62,132 bases of DNA from Methylococcaceae bacterium (lineage in GTDB: Bacteria; Pseudomonadota; Gammaproteobacteria; Methylococcales; Methylomonadaceae), in contig DAOUTG010000005.1 in assembly GCA_030626845.1 (NCBI GenBank), positions 1 through 62,132 of the forward strand, given 5' to 3'. Under the pieces are notes generated by a model. It was not told the origin of the DNA. It made no database searches and worked only from the letters and a program-made list of their open reading frames with translations. The position numbers and the translations under genes were made by a program. Below are positions 42,483-51,698 of this stretch, in pieces. Numbering within the stretch: position 1 is the first letter of the stretch; each line of letters opens with the position of its first letter.

Positions 42483-44852
42483 TTACTTTGGAATTAATTC
42501 ATCAAGGGGAACCGGTTTTTTAATACCATAACCTTGGGCATAATCAACCCCTAATTCTTTAAGACTGTTAAGTATTTCATCATTTTCAACAAATTCGGCA
42601 ATGGTTTTTTTATTCATGACATGACCTATTTCGTTAATAGAGCGGACCATGGCTAAATCAATTTTATCTTCCAACATATCCTTGACAAATAAACCATCAA
42701 TTTTGAGAAAATCAACGGGTAAGTTTTTTAAATAGGCAAAAGAAGAAAGACCACTTCCAAAATCATCTAAAGAAAATGAACAGCCTTTATTCTTGAAATA
42801 AGCAATAAATTGAGTGGCATTAGTCAAATTGGCAATAGCGGCTGTTTCTGTTATTTCAAAACAAATTTTATTAAAAGGGATGTTATATTTTTCAAACATT
42901 CCAACAATAAAGTTTTGCATGGTTTCATCGGATAAAGAAAGACCTGATAAATTAATAGAACAGAGTGAAAGTTGTTCTAAAAAACCCTCATTTTTATTAA
43001 TCCATGAAAATAAATGATTAATAACCCAACGATCCAATTCACAAGCAATATTATAACGTTCTGCGGCAGATAAAAAAGCCCCTGGTGGAATTAAATTACC
43101 CTCTTCATCCTTATAACGGATCAAGGTTTCAAAATGTAAACCTTCGGTAATATCTACTATTGGGATAATCAATTGTCCATATAAACAAAATTTATCTTTT
43201 TGAATAGCCTCTTGTATTTTTTCCACCCAGAGCATTTCACCGTGTCTTAAACTCAATTCTTCATCATCGGGGTGAAAAATATGGACTCGATTTCGCCCTT
43301 TTTCTTTAGCCGCATAGCAAGCAGCATCGGCTTCTTTTAACACATCAACCGCATTACCACTATAACGGTTAATGGTTGATATTCCAATGCTTACGCTAAT
43401 AGTAAAGCTTTTCTCTTTCCATGAAAAATGAAAACCTTTAATAGAATCACGTAATTTTTCACAGGCATGAAAGGCTTGGTCTAAAGTATAGCTGTGCATT
43501 AATATTCCAAATTCATCGCCGCCTAAACGTGCTAATAAATCATTTTTACGAATTTGTCCTCGTAAAAGTTTACCTAGTTGTTTTAAGAGTTCATCACCTG
43601 CAAGATGACCACAGGTATCATTAATCACTTTAAATTGATCTAAATCTAAGTAACATAATACATGTTCTACAATTTGTTGATGGGTCGTTTGAACGGCTTG
43701 TTGGGCGCATAAATCAAATTCACTACGATTAAGCAAACCTGTTAAAGCATCATGACTGGCTTGATAAGCTATTTTTTCTGTTAATAAGTGGGTTTCAGTA
43801 ACATCTTCACACACTAATAGTATATGTTTTATTTTCTGTTCATTCGTCACTAAGCGAGCAGTTTCTCTAACCCAAATAATAGTATCGTGATAAAATTTTC
43901 TGATTTCCTGTTTATGAACTTGCTGTGGATAGGTTAAGCATTCTTTAATTAAGGCTTTGGCTATTTCTTTATCTTCAGGGTGAATAAAATCAAAAATATA
44001 ATGCCCTTGTAATTCGGCTGCCGTTGAATAGAGTTGTTTTGCCCCAAAATGATTAACAGAAATAATAATACCATTTAATTCAAGTTCAAACACCATGGTG
44101 GGGTTATTATCATAGAGTGCTAAATAACGATCTTTTGCAAGTGTAAGTGAGTTATTTTGCTGTTCTAGGATATGAATCATCTCATTAAAAGCATCAACAA
44201 GCGCCCCTATTTCATCATTATTAATCTTACTTGCGCGAAGGCTATAATTTTTTTCATGCGCAATTTTTTTTGTCGTGTTGACTAACTTAATCAGTGGAAT
44301 TAAAATAAGCCTGATGAATGGCATTGTAAATGAAAAAGTGATGATTGATGCGATAAAAAGAATACTTAAAATGACACCTATGTTCCGTATTTTTTTTTGA
44401 AATTCGTTGGTTAAATTAGCATGAATAAAAACAGTCCCTATTTTTTCTGAGTCTTCAGTAATATCTTCATAAACAAACAAGTCCATTTTTCTAAAGTGAA
44501 CGTCTGATTCTGAAACTAATAAGGGACAAAGGCGCTGTATAGATTTATCTAATGCACTAAATAATTTACCTTGTGCAGTATATATACAAGCAGAAATAAT
44601 ACTAGGAAATTCATTTAAAGTGTCTAAATTTTCTTTTAGCATGCGTTTATCGTTAAACAATAATGCAGCCGTACTGCGACTAGCAATTAAAGTTGCAATA
44701 GCAGAAATCTTTTTTTCAGTATTTTGTTTTAATTCTGCTGTTTCTATAATAAGTAAAAATGACGTTGCTAACACTAATGAAAATAAACTGGAAAATATTA
44801 AAATAGCAAGAATTTTCCATTTTATTGATAAGTTACCCATGAAGTTATTCAT
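42483..44852 (-). CDS. Membrane GGDEF-EAL c-di-GMP enzyme with periplasmic sensor, HAMP and PAS
   Basis: Domains in order: helix ~10-30, periplasmic CHASE8-like sensor (~31-155), helix ~160-180, HAMP (~185-235), PAS (~245-360), GGDEF (~365-525) and EAL (~535-789). The cyclase active site reads RLGGDEFGIL (~444), and the RxxD inhibition site precedes it as RKND. The phosphodiesterase domain has ETL in place of EAL (~572), but INLSGLSL, FEITETA, LDDFGSGLSS, LKIDG and QGYGIKKP are intact. Both activities are possible. The start at 44852 is preferred: it overlaps the YfiR-like stop (ATGAATAA) and follows GAAGG by 5 bases. The pair resembles YfiN with its repressor YfiR. PAS adds a second input. 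Confidence 0.9.
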   Translation of the reverse strand: MNNFMGNLSIKWKILAILIFSSLFSLVLATSFLLIIETAELKQNTEKKISAIATLIASRSTAALLFNDKRMLKENLDTLNEFPSIISACIYTAQGKLFSALDKSIQRLCPLLVSESDVHFRKMDLFVYEDITEDSEKIGTVFIHANLTNEFQKKIRNIGVILSILFIASIITFSFTMPFIRLILIPLIKLVNTTKKIAHEKNYSLRASKINNDEIGALVDAFNEMIHILEQQNNSLTLAKDRYLALYDNNPTMVFELELNGIIISVNHFGAKQLYSTAAELQGHYIFDFIHPEDKEIAKALIKECLTYPQQVHKQEIRKFYHDTIIWVRETARLVTNEQKIKHILLVCEDVTETHLLTEKIAYQASHDALTGLLNRSEFDLCAQQAVQTTHQQIVEHVLCYLDLDQFKVINDTCGHLAGDELLKQLGKLLRGQIRKNDLLARLGGDEFGILMHSYTLDQAFHACEKLRDSIKGFHFSWKEKSFTISVSIGISTINRYSGNAVDVLKEADAACYAAKEKGRNRVHIFHPDDEELSLRHGEMLWVEKIQEAIQKDKFCLYGQLIIPIVDITEGLHFETLIRYKDEEGNLIPPGAFLSAAERYNIACELDRWVINHLFSWINKNEGFLEQLSLCSINLSGLSLSDETMQNFIVGMFEKYNIPFNKICFEITETAAIANLTNATQFIAYFKNKGCSFSLDDFGSGLSSFAYLKNLPVDFLKIDGLFVKDMLEDKIDLAMVRSINEIGHVMNKKTIAEFVENDEILNSLKELGVDYAQGYGIKKPVPLDELIPK

Positions 44853-45405
44853 GATTGCCTTCAATAATATCAGCTAATTCTAATAGCTTTGCACTAATTT
44901 CTAAGCCGTTTTTTTCAATCAATTGTTTATTAATTTGAAATTTTATATGATTATTATTTTTAAAAAGCCGGATCATTCCTCCTTGATGGATAAAAGAGTC
45001 ATGTTCCCCAATGGTTAAAATATCTTTGAAATTTTTATCTGGTCTTACCTTTATAGTCGCTAATAATGAAAAATAAATAATATAACAGTGTTCAAATGAT
45101 TGAGAAAGATTGGCGTATCTAAATAGCTGTATTTTTTTCCCTTGAACCATTTTTTGTTCAATAGGATTGATTATATTTCCGAACGAGTCATGACCAATGA
45201 GGCAGATATTAAATGTTAAGGTGTTTTTTGGAGGCCAATAAACAAATTTTGTGAAATTATAAAGGTAAGCTGCCTTTATTTTGTATTCAACATCAATATC
45301 CTTAGAAAGGACATCATTTGAAAACAATAAGCAAAAACTAGCTATAATAATTTGTAGGAATACAAATAATTGTTGAAAAGCTATAATATTGGAAAAAGTA
45401 GTCAA
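44845..45405 (-). CDS. YfiR family periplasmic regulator (DUF4154)
   Basis: A 186-aa protein with an N-terminal signal-like hydrophobic stretch (~10-30). The mature part opens KIKAAYLYNFTKFVYWP, the characteristic YfiR start, and has FNICLIGHDSFG, CYIIYFS and GGMIRLFKNNNHIKFQIN. In Pseudomonas, YfiR binds the periplasmic part of the cyclase YfiN and holds it off. Here its gene overlaps the GGDEF-EAL gene by 8 bases on the same strand, supporting a repressor-enzyme pair. No YfiB lipoprotein follows in this operon. Family assignment is firm; regulatory direction is by analogy. Confidence 0.88.
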   Translation of the reverse strand: MTTFSNIIAFQQLFVFLQIIIASFCLLFSNDVLSKDIDVEYKIKAAYLYNFTKFVYWPPKNTLTFNICLIGHDSFGNIINPIEQKMVQGKKIQLFRYANLSQSFEHCYIIYFSLLATIKVRPDKNFKDILTIGEHDSFIHQGGMIRLFKNNNHIKFQINKQLIEKNGLEISAKLLELADIIEGNHE

Positions 45406-45487
45406 GAAATTCGACCTATCTATTTATTAGAGATTCTATTGATCTAAAGCTAAGTGCGTCAGTATGTCAAATTTTTATGTTTGAGAC

Positions 45488-47104
45488 TTAATAATAGACT
45501 CTAAATGATCGCTGTATTTCCTCAAACTCATGTAGATAAGGTCTTACAACGTCATCATTAGCGGCGATAACAATTAAATCATGTGAAAATACTGAAGTAT
45601 TATACCAGTTAAAACTTCCTTCGATAACAATAGACTCGTCAATAATGCAATATTTAGAATGAATAGGAGAATAAGGCACAGGATGATTATCTTTACCATA
45701 GACTAACCCTACCGTAATACCCGCTGATTTTAATCGTTCAATAACAGGAAGTAAAGGGCGATTTAATTCTTCTTTCATTGTCCGTTCAACCCCAACTTTC
45801 CCTTGTCTTGCTAAATGCCCATTGAATAAAATATGGATATCAACGCCTCTATGTTTAGCATTAATTAACGCACAAATAACACTATCATGGTGATTGCCTA
45901 GTAATTCACCAATCAGAAATAAAGTAATTTTAATGGAGTGTTTCGCGCGATGAATTTCGGCTAAAATAGCATGATGAGGAAGGTAGTTTTCCCCATTTTG
46001 CATCGTGTGTCGACCAAAAGTATAAAGTAAATTAAATTGGCTAAAAGGGTCTATTCCATACTGCTGAATAATACCGCCACGCTGACTTTGAAAAATATTA
46101 TCCAATAACCGACAAACACCTTTAGAATGAAAAGTCATTCCTGACTCCCAATTTGCCCACCAACGATCAAAGGTAATATTAAATGAGCCTAAAATACAAT
46201 CTTCATCATTAAAAATGATAAATTTTGTGTGCATATCGGGTTCTACTTCAATTAAGGGGTCATTAGGGCTACAAACTACGCCCATTAATTCAACCCCCGC
46301 TTGTTTTAAACAAGCATAAGTTGGGCTATTGGTCAGGGTCATTTTTCGCCAATCAACAAGACACTGAACCCATACGCCTTGCTCACTTGCATGAACTAGG
46401 TGGTCTGTGAAATCCGCATCATCAATACAATCTACACTGACTTTTATCGTACAAAGTCTATCAGGATTATCTTGTTTACAATCTATCGTTTTATCAATTA
46501 AATGATGAATATAACTTTTAGGGTGGTAGGGGTGATTAGGTTGGCCTTTAGTAAATTTAGGCATAAGATTGAGTGAATCAAAATGGTGATTAATCCAATC
46601 AACATCATTTTGTAATTGATAAGGTTCTAGTTCATAAGTTTGATAATGATTATCTGTTGAGTGAAGTGTCGTTATTTCACGGTGTTGGTATTTATCCGAA
46701 CTGCCATGTAATTGTGTCCAATCCATAAAAATATAATCCCTTTTTGACGCAATGGATTGATTGTCTTTATGAATAATGAAGGAGAATTTAACACAATTAA
46801 TTTGCCCAAATAAATTGGAAAAAGGATGTAAATAAAAATCCCTAGTTCGGCGTTTATGTGTGTTCCATTTTATGTCATAAGCATCAGTATCAATAATATA
46901 AGTTTCGCAAATATTATGTTTACGGTAAACTTTTAAAACGACTTTTAAATTAATTGTCTCTCCCTGAAAAAGTTCAAATTCTATTTGCCCCCAGCGCAGA
47001 AAAAATTTATGATTAAAGTCATTGACTCTAGCGAATGAACGTCCTAATTCACCTTGTATCGGCTTTGCATAATATTCTGCTATTTGCATATCACTCTCTT
47101 TCAT
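45488..47104 (-). CDS. Phospholipase D-like protein with two HKD motifs
   Basis: A 538-aa protein. The N-terminal ~170 residues look like a beta-rich domain I cannot name. Two PLD half-domains follow. The first has HTKFIIFNDEDCILGSFN (~290-310) and the second HSKYCIIDESIVIEGSFNW (~490-510); both have the HxK..D..GSxN catalytic pattern. No signal peptide or membrane helix is seen, so it is probably cytoplasmic. Such a fold can hydrolyse phospholipids, nucleic acids or make cardiolipin. It is coded 22 bases after a CBM21/endonuclease-phosphatase-fold protein, so the two likely act together. Codon use resembles its neighbours. Activity and substrate are uncertain. Confidence 0.8.
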   Translation of the reverse strand: MKESDMQIAEYYAKPIQGELGRSFARVNDFNHKFFLRWGQIEFELFQGETINLKVVLKVYRKHNICETYIIDTDAYDIKWNTHKRRTRDFYLHPFSNLFGQINCVKFSFIIHKDNQSIASKRDYIFMDWTQLHGSSDKYQHREITTLHSTDNHYQTYELEPYQLQNDVDWINHHFDSLNLMPKFTKGQPNHPYHPKSYIHHLIDKTIDCKQDNPDRLCTIKVSVDCIDDADFTDHLVHASEQGVWVQCLVDWRKMTLTNSPTYACLKQAGVELMGVVCSPNDPLIEVEPDMHTKFIIFNDEDCILGSFNITFDRWWANWESGMTFHSKGVCRLLDNIFQSQRGGIIQQYGIDPFSQFNLLYTFGRHTMQNGENYLPHHAILAEIHRAKHSIKITLFLIGELLGNHHDSVICALINAKHRGVDIHILFNGHLARQGKVGVERTMKEELNRPLLPVIERLKSAGITVGLVYGKDNHPVPYSPIHSKYCIIDESIVIEGSFNWYNTSVFSHDLIVIAANDDVVRPYLHEFEEIQRSFRVYY

Positions 47105-47126
47105 TTTCTAGAATTATAATTATTTT

Positions 47127-48632
47127 TTAAAGGGGTTCAAAAGTCATAAAATAACCACAGTGATCAGAAACACGCCCGTAATCTTGATCGGTAAAAATAA
47201 CCTTGGCAGAAGTGACTTGCAACTCACTTTCTTTCCTCATAAAAATATAGTCAATTCGATAATCATCGGTTAATAGATCTTGCCAATGCGTATCGTTAAC
47301 GTTGAATATTTTATCAAATATACCTTGTTCATTAATGGCTAAATATTGATCTTCATAGTTACCTGAATCGACAACTAACTCATAACCCGTTGATCCTGCC
47401 GTGATATTAAAATCACCACATAATAAAGTCGCTTTAACGCCTTTGCTATGATTTTTTTCAGCCCATTGATGTAAGTATTCAAACTGTGTTTTAAAACCAT
47501 CTTCTAACCAACTTAAATGCGCTGAAAAAATATTAATCTTTCCAATAAAAGGGACATAGGCTTGTGCGGCAACCACTTTTCTTGAATGAATATCATAAAC
47601 ATCATCACTATCAGAAACATAACGCGCTTCATGATTAGTCAAAGGATAGCGACTTAAAATAGCTACCCCTTCTCTGTATTTATCAAAGCCTAAATGTGAC
47701 CAGTCAGTATGCAAATAAAAAGGTCTATTTAAGCGATCATTAATAATTTTTGCCGCATTGGATTCCCAATCACCCTCACCATCACGCCAATATTCTGCCA
47801 CTTCTTGTAAGCAAACAATATCAATTTCTAACGCATCAATCGTTTTTGCTATTTGAGTAAATTTTTCATCCTGATTTTTTTCTTGGTAACAATGTAAATT
47901 TAAGATGAGTAATTTTAATTGTTCTCGTTGAAAGCGATAATTATGTTCGCCATTATTCTCCCATAGTGTTTGCGCGCTATTTTCACATTTAATAATGTAG
48001 TGTAGCTTGAACCAATCACCATTTTTAAGTTCTGCTGTCCACAATTGGATTCCATATTGGTTTGGGTTTCTCGCATTACTTTGTAGACTTTTATCCCAAT
48101 AATCTTTTTTAATATCACAATTTGTTTTATGAGTTGTTTTCCAACAATCGGTTGTCCAATGAATCGCGACTTTTTCAGCATTAAATTCTTTAGCAACCGC
48201 AATCGTTAAAAAAATAGATTTGGGTTCATCATTCAAATGATTATCAAAATCTACATTTTGTATTTGTTGGCTATTAGTTAATTTAATGCCAGAATCCGCT
48301 TCACTCGTATAATTAAGACCGTGATTATTGTCCCAGTACTCCTTACCCGAAACACGATAACGTAAACTGAATTGAATATTACCCACAAGCGAGTGCTTTT
48401 CAGTTAAATTAAAACTAACACTTGCTGACCAGTATTCTTTATCATTACCTTGCATACTATGATAAGTTGAGGCTAAAGTTCGCCAAATACCATCTTCTCC
48501 CGTCCAAATCACATCCACTTGTTTACTATAACTAACATTATCTACCAAGATAAAAAAAGTGAGTTGCTGTTGAACTTGTGCTGTATTGCGAGTCATTATA
48601 TTTTTTACATAGAGTAATTTTATTTTATCCAT
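47127..48632 (-). CDS. Endonuclease/exonuclease/phosphatase protein with tandem CBM21-like domains
   Basis: A 501-aa protein of unusual design. Residues ~1-115 and ~120-230 each resemble a CBM21 glycogen/starch-binding fold: FSLRYRVSGKEYWDNNHGLNY in the first, FKLHYIIKCENSAQTLWENN in the second. Residues ~235-500 form an EEP hydrolase with all key residues: LNLHCYQ, CLQEV (metal Glu), FSAHLSW (His), CGDFNITAGS (Asp, Asn), YRIDYIFMR and VSDHCGYFM. This fold includes DNase I, sphingomyelinase and inositol phosphatases. No signal peptide is visible. CBM21 is otherwise known from amylases and eukaryotic glycogen-targeting subunits. It is paired with the PLD-like gene 22 bases downstream. The biological role is unknown. 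Confidence 0.8.
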   Translation of the reverse strand: MDKIKLLYVKNIMTRNTAQVQQQLTFFILVDNVSYSKQVDVIWTGEDGIWRTLASTYHSMQGNDKEYWSASVSFNLTEKHSLVGNIQFSLRYRVSGKEYWDNNHGLNYTSEADSGIKLTNSQQIQNVDFDNHLNDEPKSIFLTIAVAKEFNAEKVAIHWTTDCWKTTHKTNCDIKKDYWDKSLQSNARNPNQYGIQLWTAELKNGDWFKLHYIIKCENSAQTLWENNGEHNYRFQREQLKLLILNLHCYQEKNQDEKFTQIAKTIDALEIDIVCLQEVAEYWRDGEGDWESNAAKIINDRLNRPFYLHTDWSHLGFDKYREGVAILSRYPLTNHEARYVSDSDDVYDIHSRKVVAAQAYVPFIGKINIFSAHLSWLEDGFKTQFEYLHQWAEKNHSKGVKATLLCGDFNITAGSTGYELVVDSGNYEDQYLAINEQGIFDKIFNVNDTHWQDLLTDDYRIDYIFMRKESELQVTSAKVIFTDQDYGRVSDHCGYFMTFEPL

Positions 48633-48792
48633 TTTTGTAATAATACGCCTAATTTAGTTGGAAATGTATAAAGTATTCACCGAGTGTTTTGTAAATTTAT
48701 TTTAGACCTTATCTTTCACCCTGTATAATCTCTTTTAGACCTTAGTCCTGATTGGATTATTTCTTAATAAATTTTTCAAGAGAACCTACTAT

Positions 48793-49884
48793 ATGGCACT
48801 TTATTGTGGAATTGTTGGCTTACCTAATGTAGGTAAATCTACCCTTTTTAACGCATTAACACAAGCGACTATTGCAGCTGAGAATTATCCCTTTTGCACC
48901 ATTGATCCTAATATCGGTGTTGTTCCTGTTCCTGATGATAGAATGGATAAACTTGCCGCCATTGTAAATCCTGAAAGGGTATTACCCACCACCATAGAGT
49001 TTGTAGACATCGCAGGATTAGTTGAGGGCGCTTCTAAAGGGGAAGGGCTAGGTAATCAATTTTTAGGAAATATTCGTGAAACGGATGCCATTGCTCATGT
49101 GGTACGTTGTTTTGAAGATGGAAATATAGTGCATGTTGCGGGTAAAATTGATCCTTTAGGCGATATAGAAGTGATTAATACAGAGTTAGCATTAGCCGAT
49201 ATGGCAACGGTAGAAAAAGCATTGCAGCGTGCGGCTAAAGCTTCAAAATCAGGAAATAAGGACGAGTTAGCTAAAAAGAAAGTTTTAGAAAAAATTTCGG
49301 CGCATTTAGATAATGGCGATGCGGTACGTTCTTTAGGTTTATCAGAGGATGAAATTCTGCTTATAAAAGAGCTGTGCTTAATCACCCTTAAACCTGTCCT
49401 TTATATTGCTAATGTTCAGGATGATGGTTTTGAAGATAATCCCTTTTTGAATAAAGTTGAAGAATTTGCGGCAACAGAAGGTTCAAAAGTAGTCGCCGTC
49501 TGTGCGGCAATTGAAGCTGAAATTGTGCAATTGGATGAAGAAGAAAAACAAGAATTTTTAGAGGACTTAGGCTTGGAAGAACCTGGGCTTAATCGTGTCG
49601 TTCGTGCAACTTATACTTTATTAAATTTATCCACTTATTTTACTGCAGGGGTTAAAGAAGTCAGAGCATGGACTATTCCCATAGGTGCAACAGCACCACA
49701 AGCCGCAGGGGTTATTCATACTGATTTTGAAAAGGGCTTTATTCGTGCAGAAATTGTATCGTATCAAGACTTTATTGATAATAATGGCGAACAAGGGGCA
49801 AAAGATGCAGGAAAATGGCGTTTAGAAGGTAAGGACTATAATGTTCAAGATGGTGATGTGGTACATTTTAGATTTAATGTTTGA
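48793..49884 (+). CDS. ychF: Ribosome-binding ATPase YchF (OLA1 family)
   Basis: Obg-family P-loop protein that prefers ATP and binds ribosomes, linked to oxidative stress and iron handling. The 363-aa protein has G1 GLPNVGKST (residues ~8-16), G3 [20 protein letters not shown] and the C-terminal TGS domain ending VVHFRFNV. The modified G4 element appears as YIANVQDD, close to the NxxE that replaces NKxD. Length and start are standard. A tRNA gene and serS follow on the same strand. Confidence 0.97.
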   Translation: MALYCGIVGLPNVGKSTLFNALTQATIAAENYPFCTIDPNIGVVPVPDDRMDKLAAIVNPERVLPTTIEFVDIAGLVEGASKGEGLGNQFLGNIRETDAIAHVVRCFEDGNIVHVAGKIDPLGDIEVINTELALADMATVEKALQRAAKASKSGNKDELAKKKVLEKISAHLDNGDAVRSLGLSEDEILLIKELCLITLKPVLYIANVQDDGFEDNPFLNKVEEFAATEGSKVVAVCAAIEAEIVQLDEEEKQEFLEDLGLEEPGLNRVVRATYTLLNLSTYFTAGVKEVRAWTIPIGATAPQAAGVIHTDFEKGFIRAEIVSYQDFIDNNGEQGAKDAGKWRLEGKDYNVQDGDVVHFRFNV

Positions 49885-49933
49885 CAAGTTAGCACTAAAT
49901 CACTAGAATGCTCGCTCTTATATAAAGAGCAAC

Positions 49934-50011
49934 GGCGATATAGCTCAGTCCGGTTAGAGCGCGGGATTCATAACCCCGAGGTCCCAGGTTCGATCCCCGG
50001 TATCGCCACCA
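49934..50011 (+). tRNA. tRNA with CAU anticodon (Met elongator or Ile2)
   Basis: 78 bases ending in an encoded CCA. Acceptor arms GGCGATA/TATCGCC pair fully. The D arm is GCTC/GAGC. The anticodon loop TTCATAA gives CAU at 49969-49971. The T arm loop is TTCGATC. Two stem positions show A-C oppositions: one at the loop end of the anticodon stem (49966-49974), one in the middle of the T stem (49986-49998). CAU can mean elongator methionine or lysidine-modified isoleucine; I cannot separate them. Not an initiator, because the acceptor's first pair G-C is matched. Confidence 0.9.
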
Positions 50012-50084
50012 TTCTACTTGCTTTTGAAATATTCAAATATTCAAATATCCCCATAAATTTAAATACCCTCCTCAAGGATTCTTC

Positions 50085-51359
50085 ATGTTAGACCCTCGTT
50101 TATTTAGAAATAATATTGATTTCGTTAAAACTCAATTAAATCGTCGTAATTTTGATTTTGATGTTGATGCTTTTCAAGCACTTGAAAGTCAACGCAAAAA
50201 AATTCAAGTTAAAACTCAGCAGTTACAAAATGAACGTAATGTTGGTTCTAAAAAAATAGGGCAGGCGAAGGCTAAAGGTGAAGCTATTAAACCTTTGTTA
50301 GCTGAAATTGATAATCTAGGGACACAGTTAAAAGTCGCTGAAACTGAGTTAAATAAAGTCCAAGCACAAATGACTTTAATAATGGAAGGTATTCCAAATT
50401 TACTCGATGAGGCTGTTCCTGCTGGAAAATCTGAAGACGATAATATTGAAATAAGCCGTTGGGGAACACTCCCTGAATTTAATTTTAAACCTAAAGATCA
50501 TGTTGATTTAGGTGAGAATCTAAAGGGGATGAGCTTTGAGCTTGGGGCTAAAATTGCCAGTGCGCGGTTTGTGGTCTTAACAGGACAGTTAGCGCGATTA
50601 CAACGAGCGATTATACAATTCATGTTAGATACCCATACCCAAGAACATAATTACACTGAAACCTATGTTCCCTTTTTGGCTAATGCAGCAAGTCTTAGAG
50701 GCACAGGACAATTACCAAAATTTGAAGCCGATTTATTTAAAGCCAATGATGAGCCAGATCTTTATTTAATCCCGACGGCCGAAGTGCCTGTGACTAATAT
50801 TGTTCGTGATACGATTATAGATGCTGAGGATTTACCGCTTAAATTTACTTGTCATTCGCCGTGTTTTCGGAGTGAAGCAGGTGCTTATGGGCGGGATGTT
50901 AGAGGAATGATTCGTCAACATCAATTTGAAAAAGTTGAATTAGTCCAAATCGTTAGACCTGAGGATTCTGAAAAAGCCCATGAACAATTAACGGCAGATG
51001 CTGAAGTTATTTTACAAAAATTAAAATTACCTTATCGTAAAGTTTTATTATGTGCAGGCGATACGGGCTTTTCATCAACGAAAACTTATGATCTTGAAGT
51101 TTGGCTACCAGGGCAAGATGCTTATCGAGAAATATCCTCATGCAGTAATTTTAAAGATTTTCAAGCGCGTCGTTTACAAGCACGTTGGCGTAATACTGCG
51201 ATGAAAAAACCAGAATTAGTCCATACGATTAATGGTTCAGGATTAGCGGCTGGAAGAACCTTAATTGCGATCATGGAAAATTATCAAGATGAGCAAGGTC
51301 AGATTACTATTCCAAATGCTTTATTACCTTATATGGGCGGTATAAGCGTTATTGGTTAA
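50085..51359 (+). CDS. serS: Seryl-tRNA synthetase
   Basis: Charges tRNA-Ser and tRNA-Sec in the cytoplasm. The 424-aa class II enzyme begins [18 protein letters not shown]. It has the long N-terminal coiled-coil arm (~25-105), motif 2 [21 protein letters not shown] and motif 3 [27 protein letters not shown] is the serine-binding loop. Length is normal. It lies 73 bases after the tRNA gene. Confidence 0.97.
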   Translation: MLDPRLFRNNIDFVKTQLNRRNFDFDVDAFQALESQRKKIQVKTQQLQNERNVGSKKIGQAKAKGEAIKPLLAEIDNLGTQLKVAETELNKVQAQMTLIMEGIPNLLDEAVPAGKSEDDNIEISRWGTLPEFNFKPKDHVDLGENLKGMSFELGAKIASARFVVLTGQLARLQRAIIQFMLDTHTQEHNYTETYVPFLANAASLRGTGQLPKFEADLFKANDEPDLYLIPTAEVPVTNIVRDTIIDAEDLPLKFTCHSPCFRSEAGAYGRDVRGMIRQHQFEKVELVQIVRPEDSEKAHEQLTADAEVILQKLKLPYRKVLLCAGDTGFSSTKTYDLEVWLPGQDAYREISSCSNFKDFQARRLQARWRNTAMKKPELVHTINGSGLAAGRTLIAIMENYQDEQGQITIPNALLPYMGGISVIG

Positions 51360-51403
51360 GCTTTTATCAAGATAAGACCCAATAATTATATTCCCTTGCA
51401 AAT

Positions 51404-51422
51404 GAGAATGATTATTGATAGT
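51404..51422 (+). promoter_or_regulatory. Putative Fur box upstream of feoABC
   Basis: GAGAATGATTATTGATAGT matches 13 of 19 positions of the consensus iron-box GATAATGATTATCATTATC. It sits about 40 bases before feoA, where a Fur repressor would act. This predicts iron-repressed expression of the ferrous-iron transporter. Identified by eye, not by a scored matrix. Confidence 0.7.
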
Positions 51423-51464
51423 ATCCTAAAAAGATTCACTTATTTTTTAAGGGTATAAGTTATT

Positions 51465-51698
51465 ATGGCTACAAATTTCACAACATTAGCGGTGGGTGAT
51501 AGTGGAAAAATAATAGGTTTTGACCAATCAGGAAAAGCTTATCGTAAACGATTATTAGCAATGGGACTCACCCCTGGAACAACCTTTAGCATTACACGTT
51601 TTGCTCCGATGGGAGATCCTGTTGAAATAAAAATACGGGGGTTTTCCTTAACTTTACGCAAAAATGAAGCAGCCGTCTTACTCATTGAGAAAACCTAA
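51465..51698 (+). CDS. feoA: Ferrous iron transport protein FeoA
   Basis: A 77-aa SH3-like cytoplasmic protein that regulates or docks on FeoB. LAVGDSGKIIGFDQSG, RKRLLAMGLTPGTTFSITRFAPMG and the DPVEIKIRGFSLTLRKNEA stretch are typical. The stop codon overlaps the feoB start (TAATG), so translation is coupled. Confidence 0.94.
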   Translation: MATNFTTLAVGDSGKIIGFDQSGKAYRKRLLAMGLTPGTTFSITRFAPMGDPVEIKIRGFSLTLRKNEAAVLLIEKT

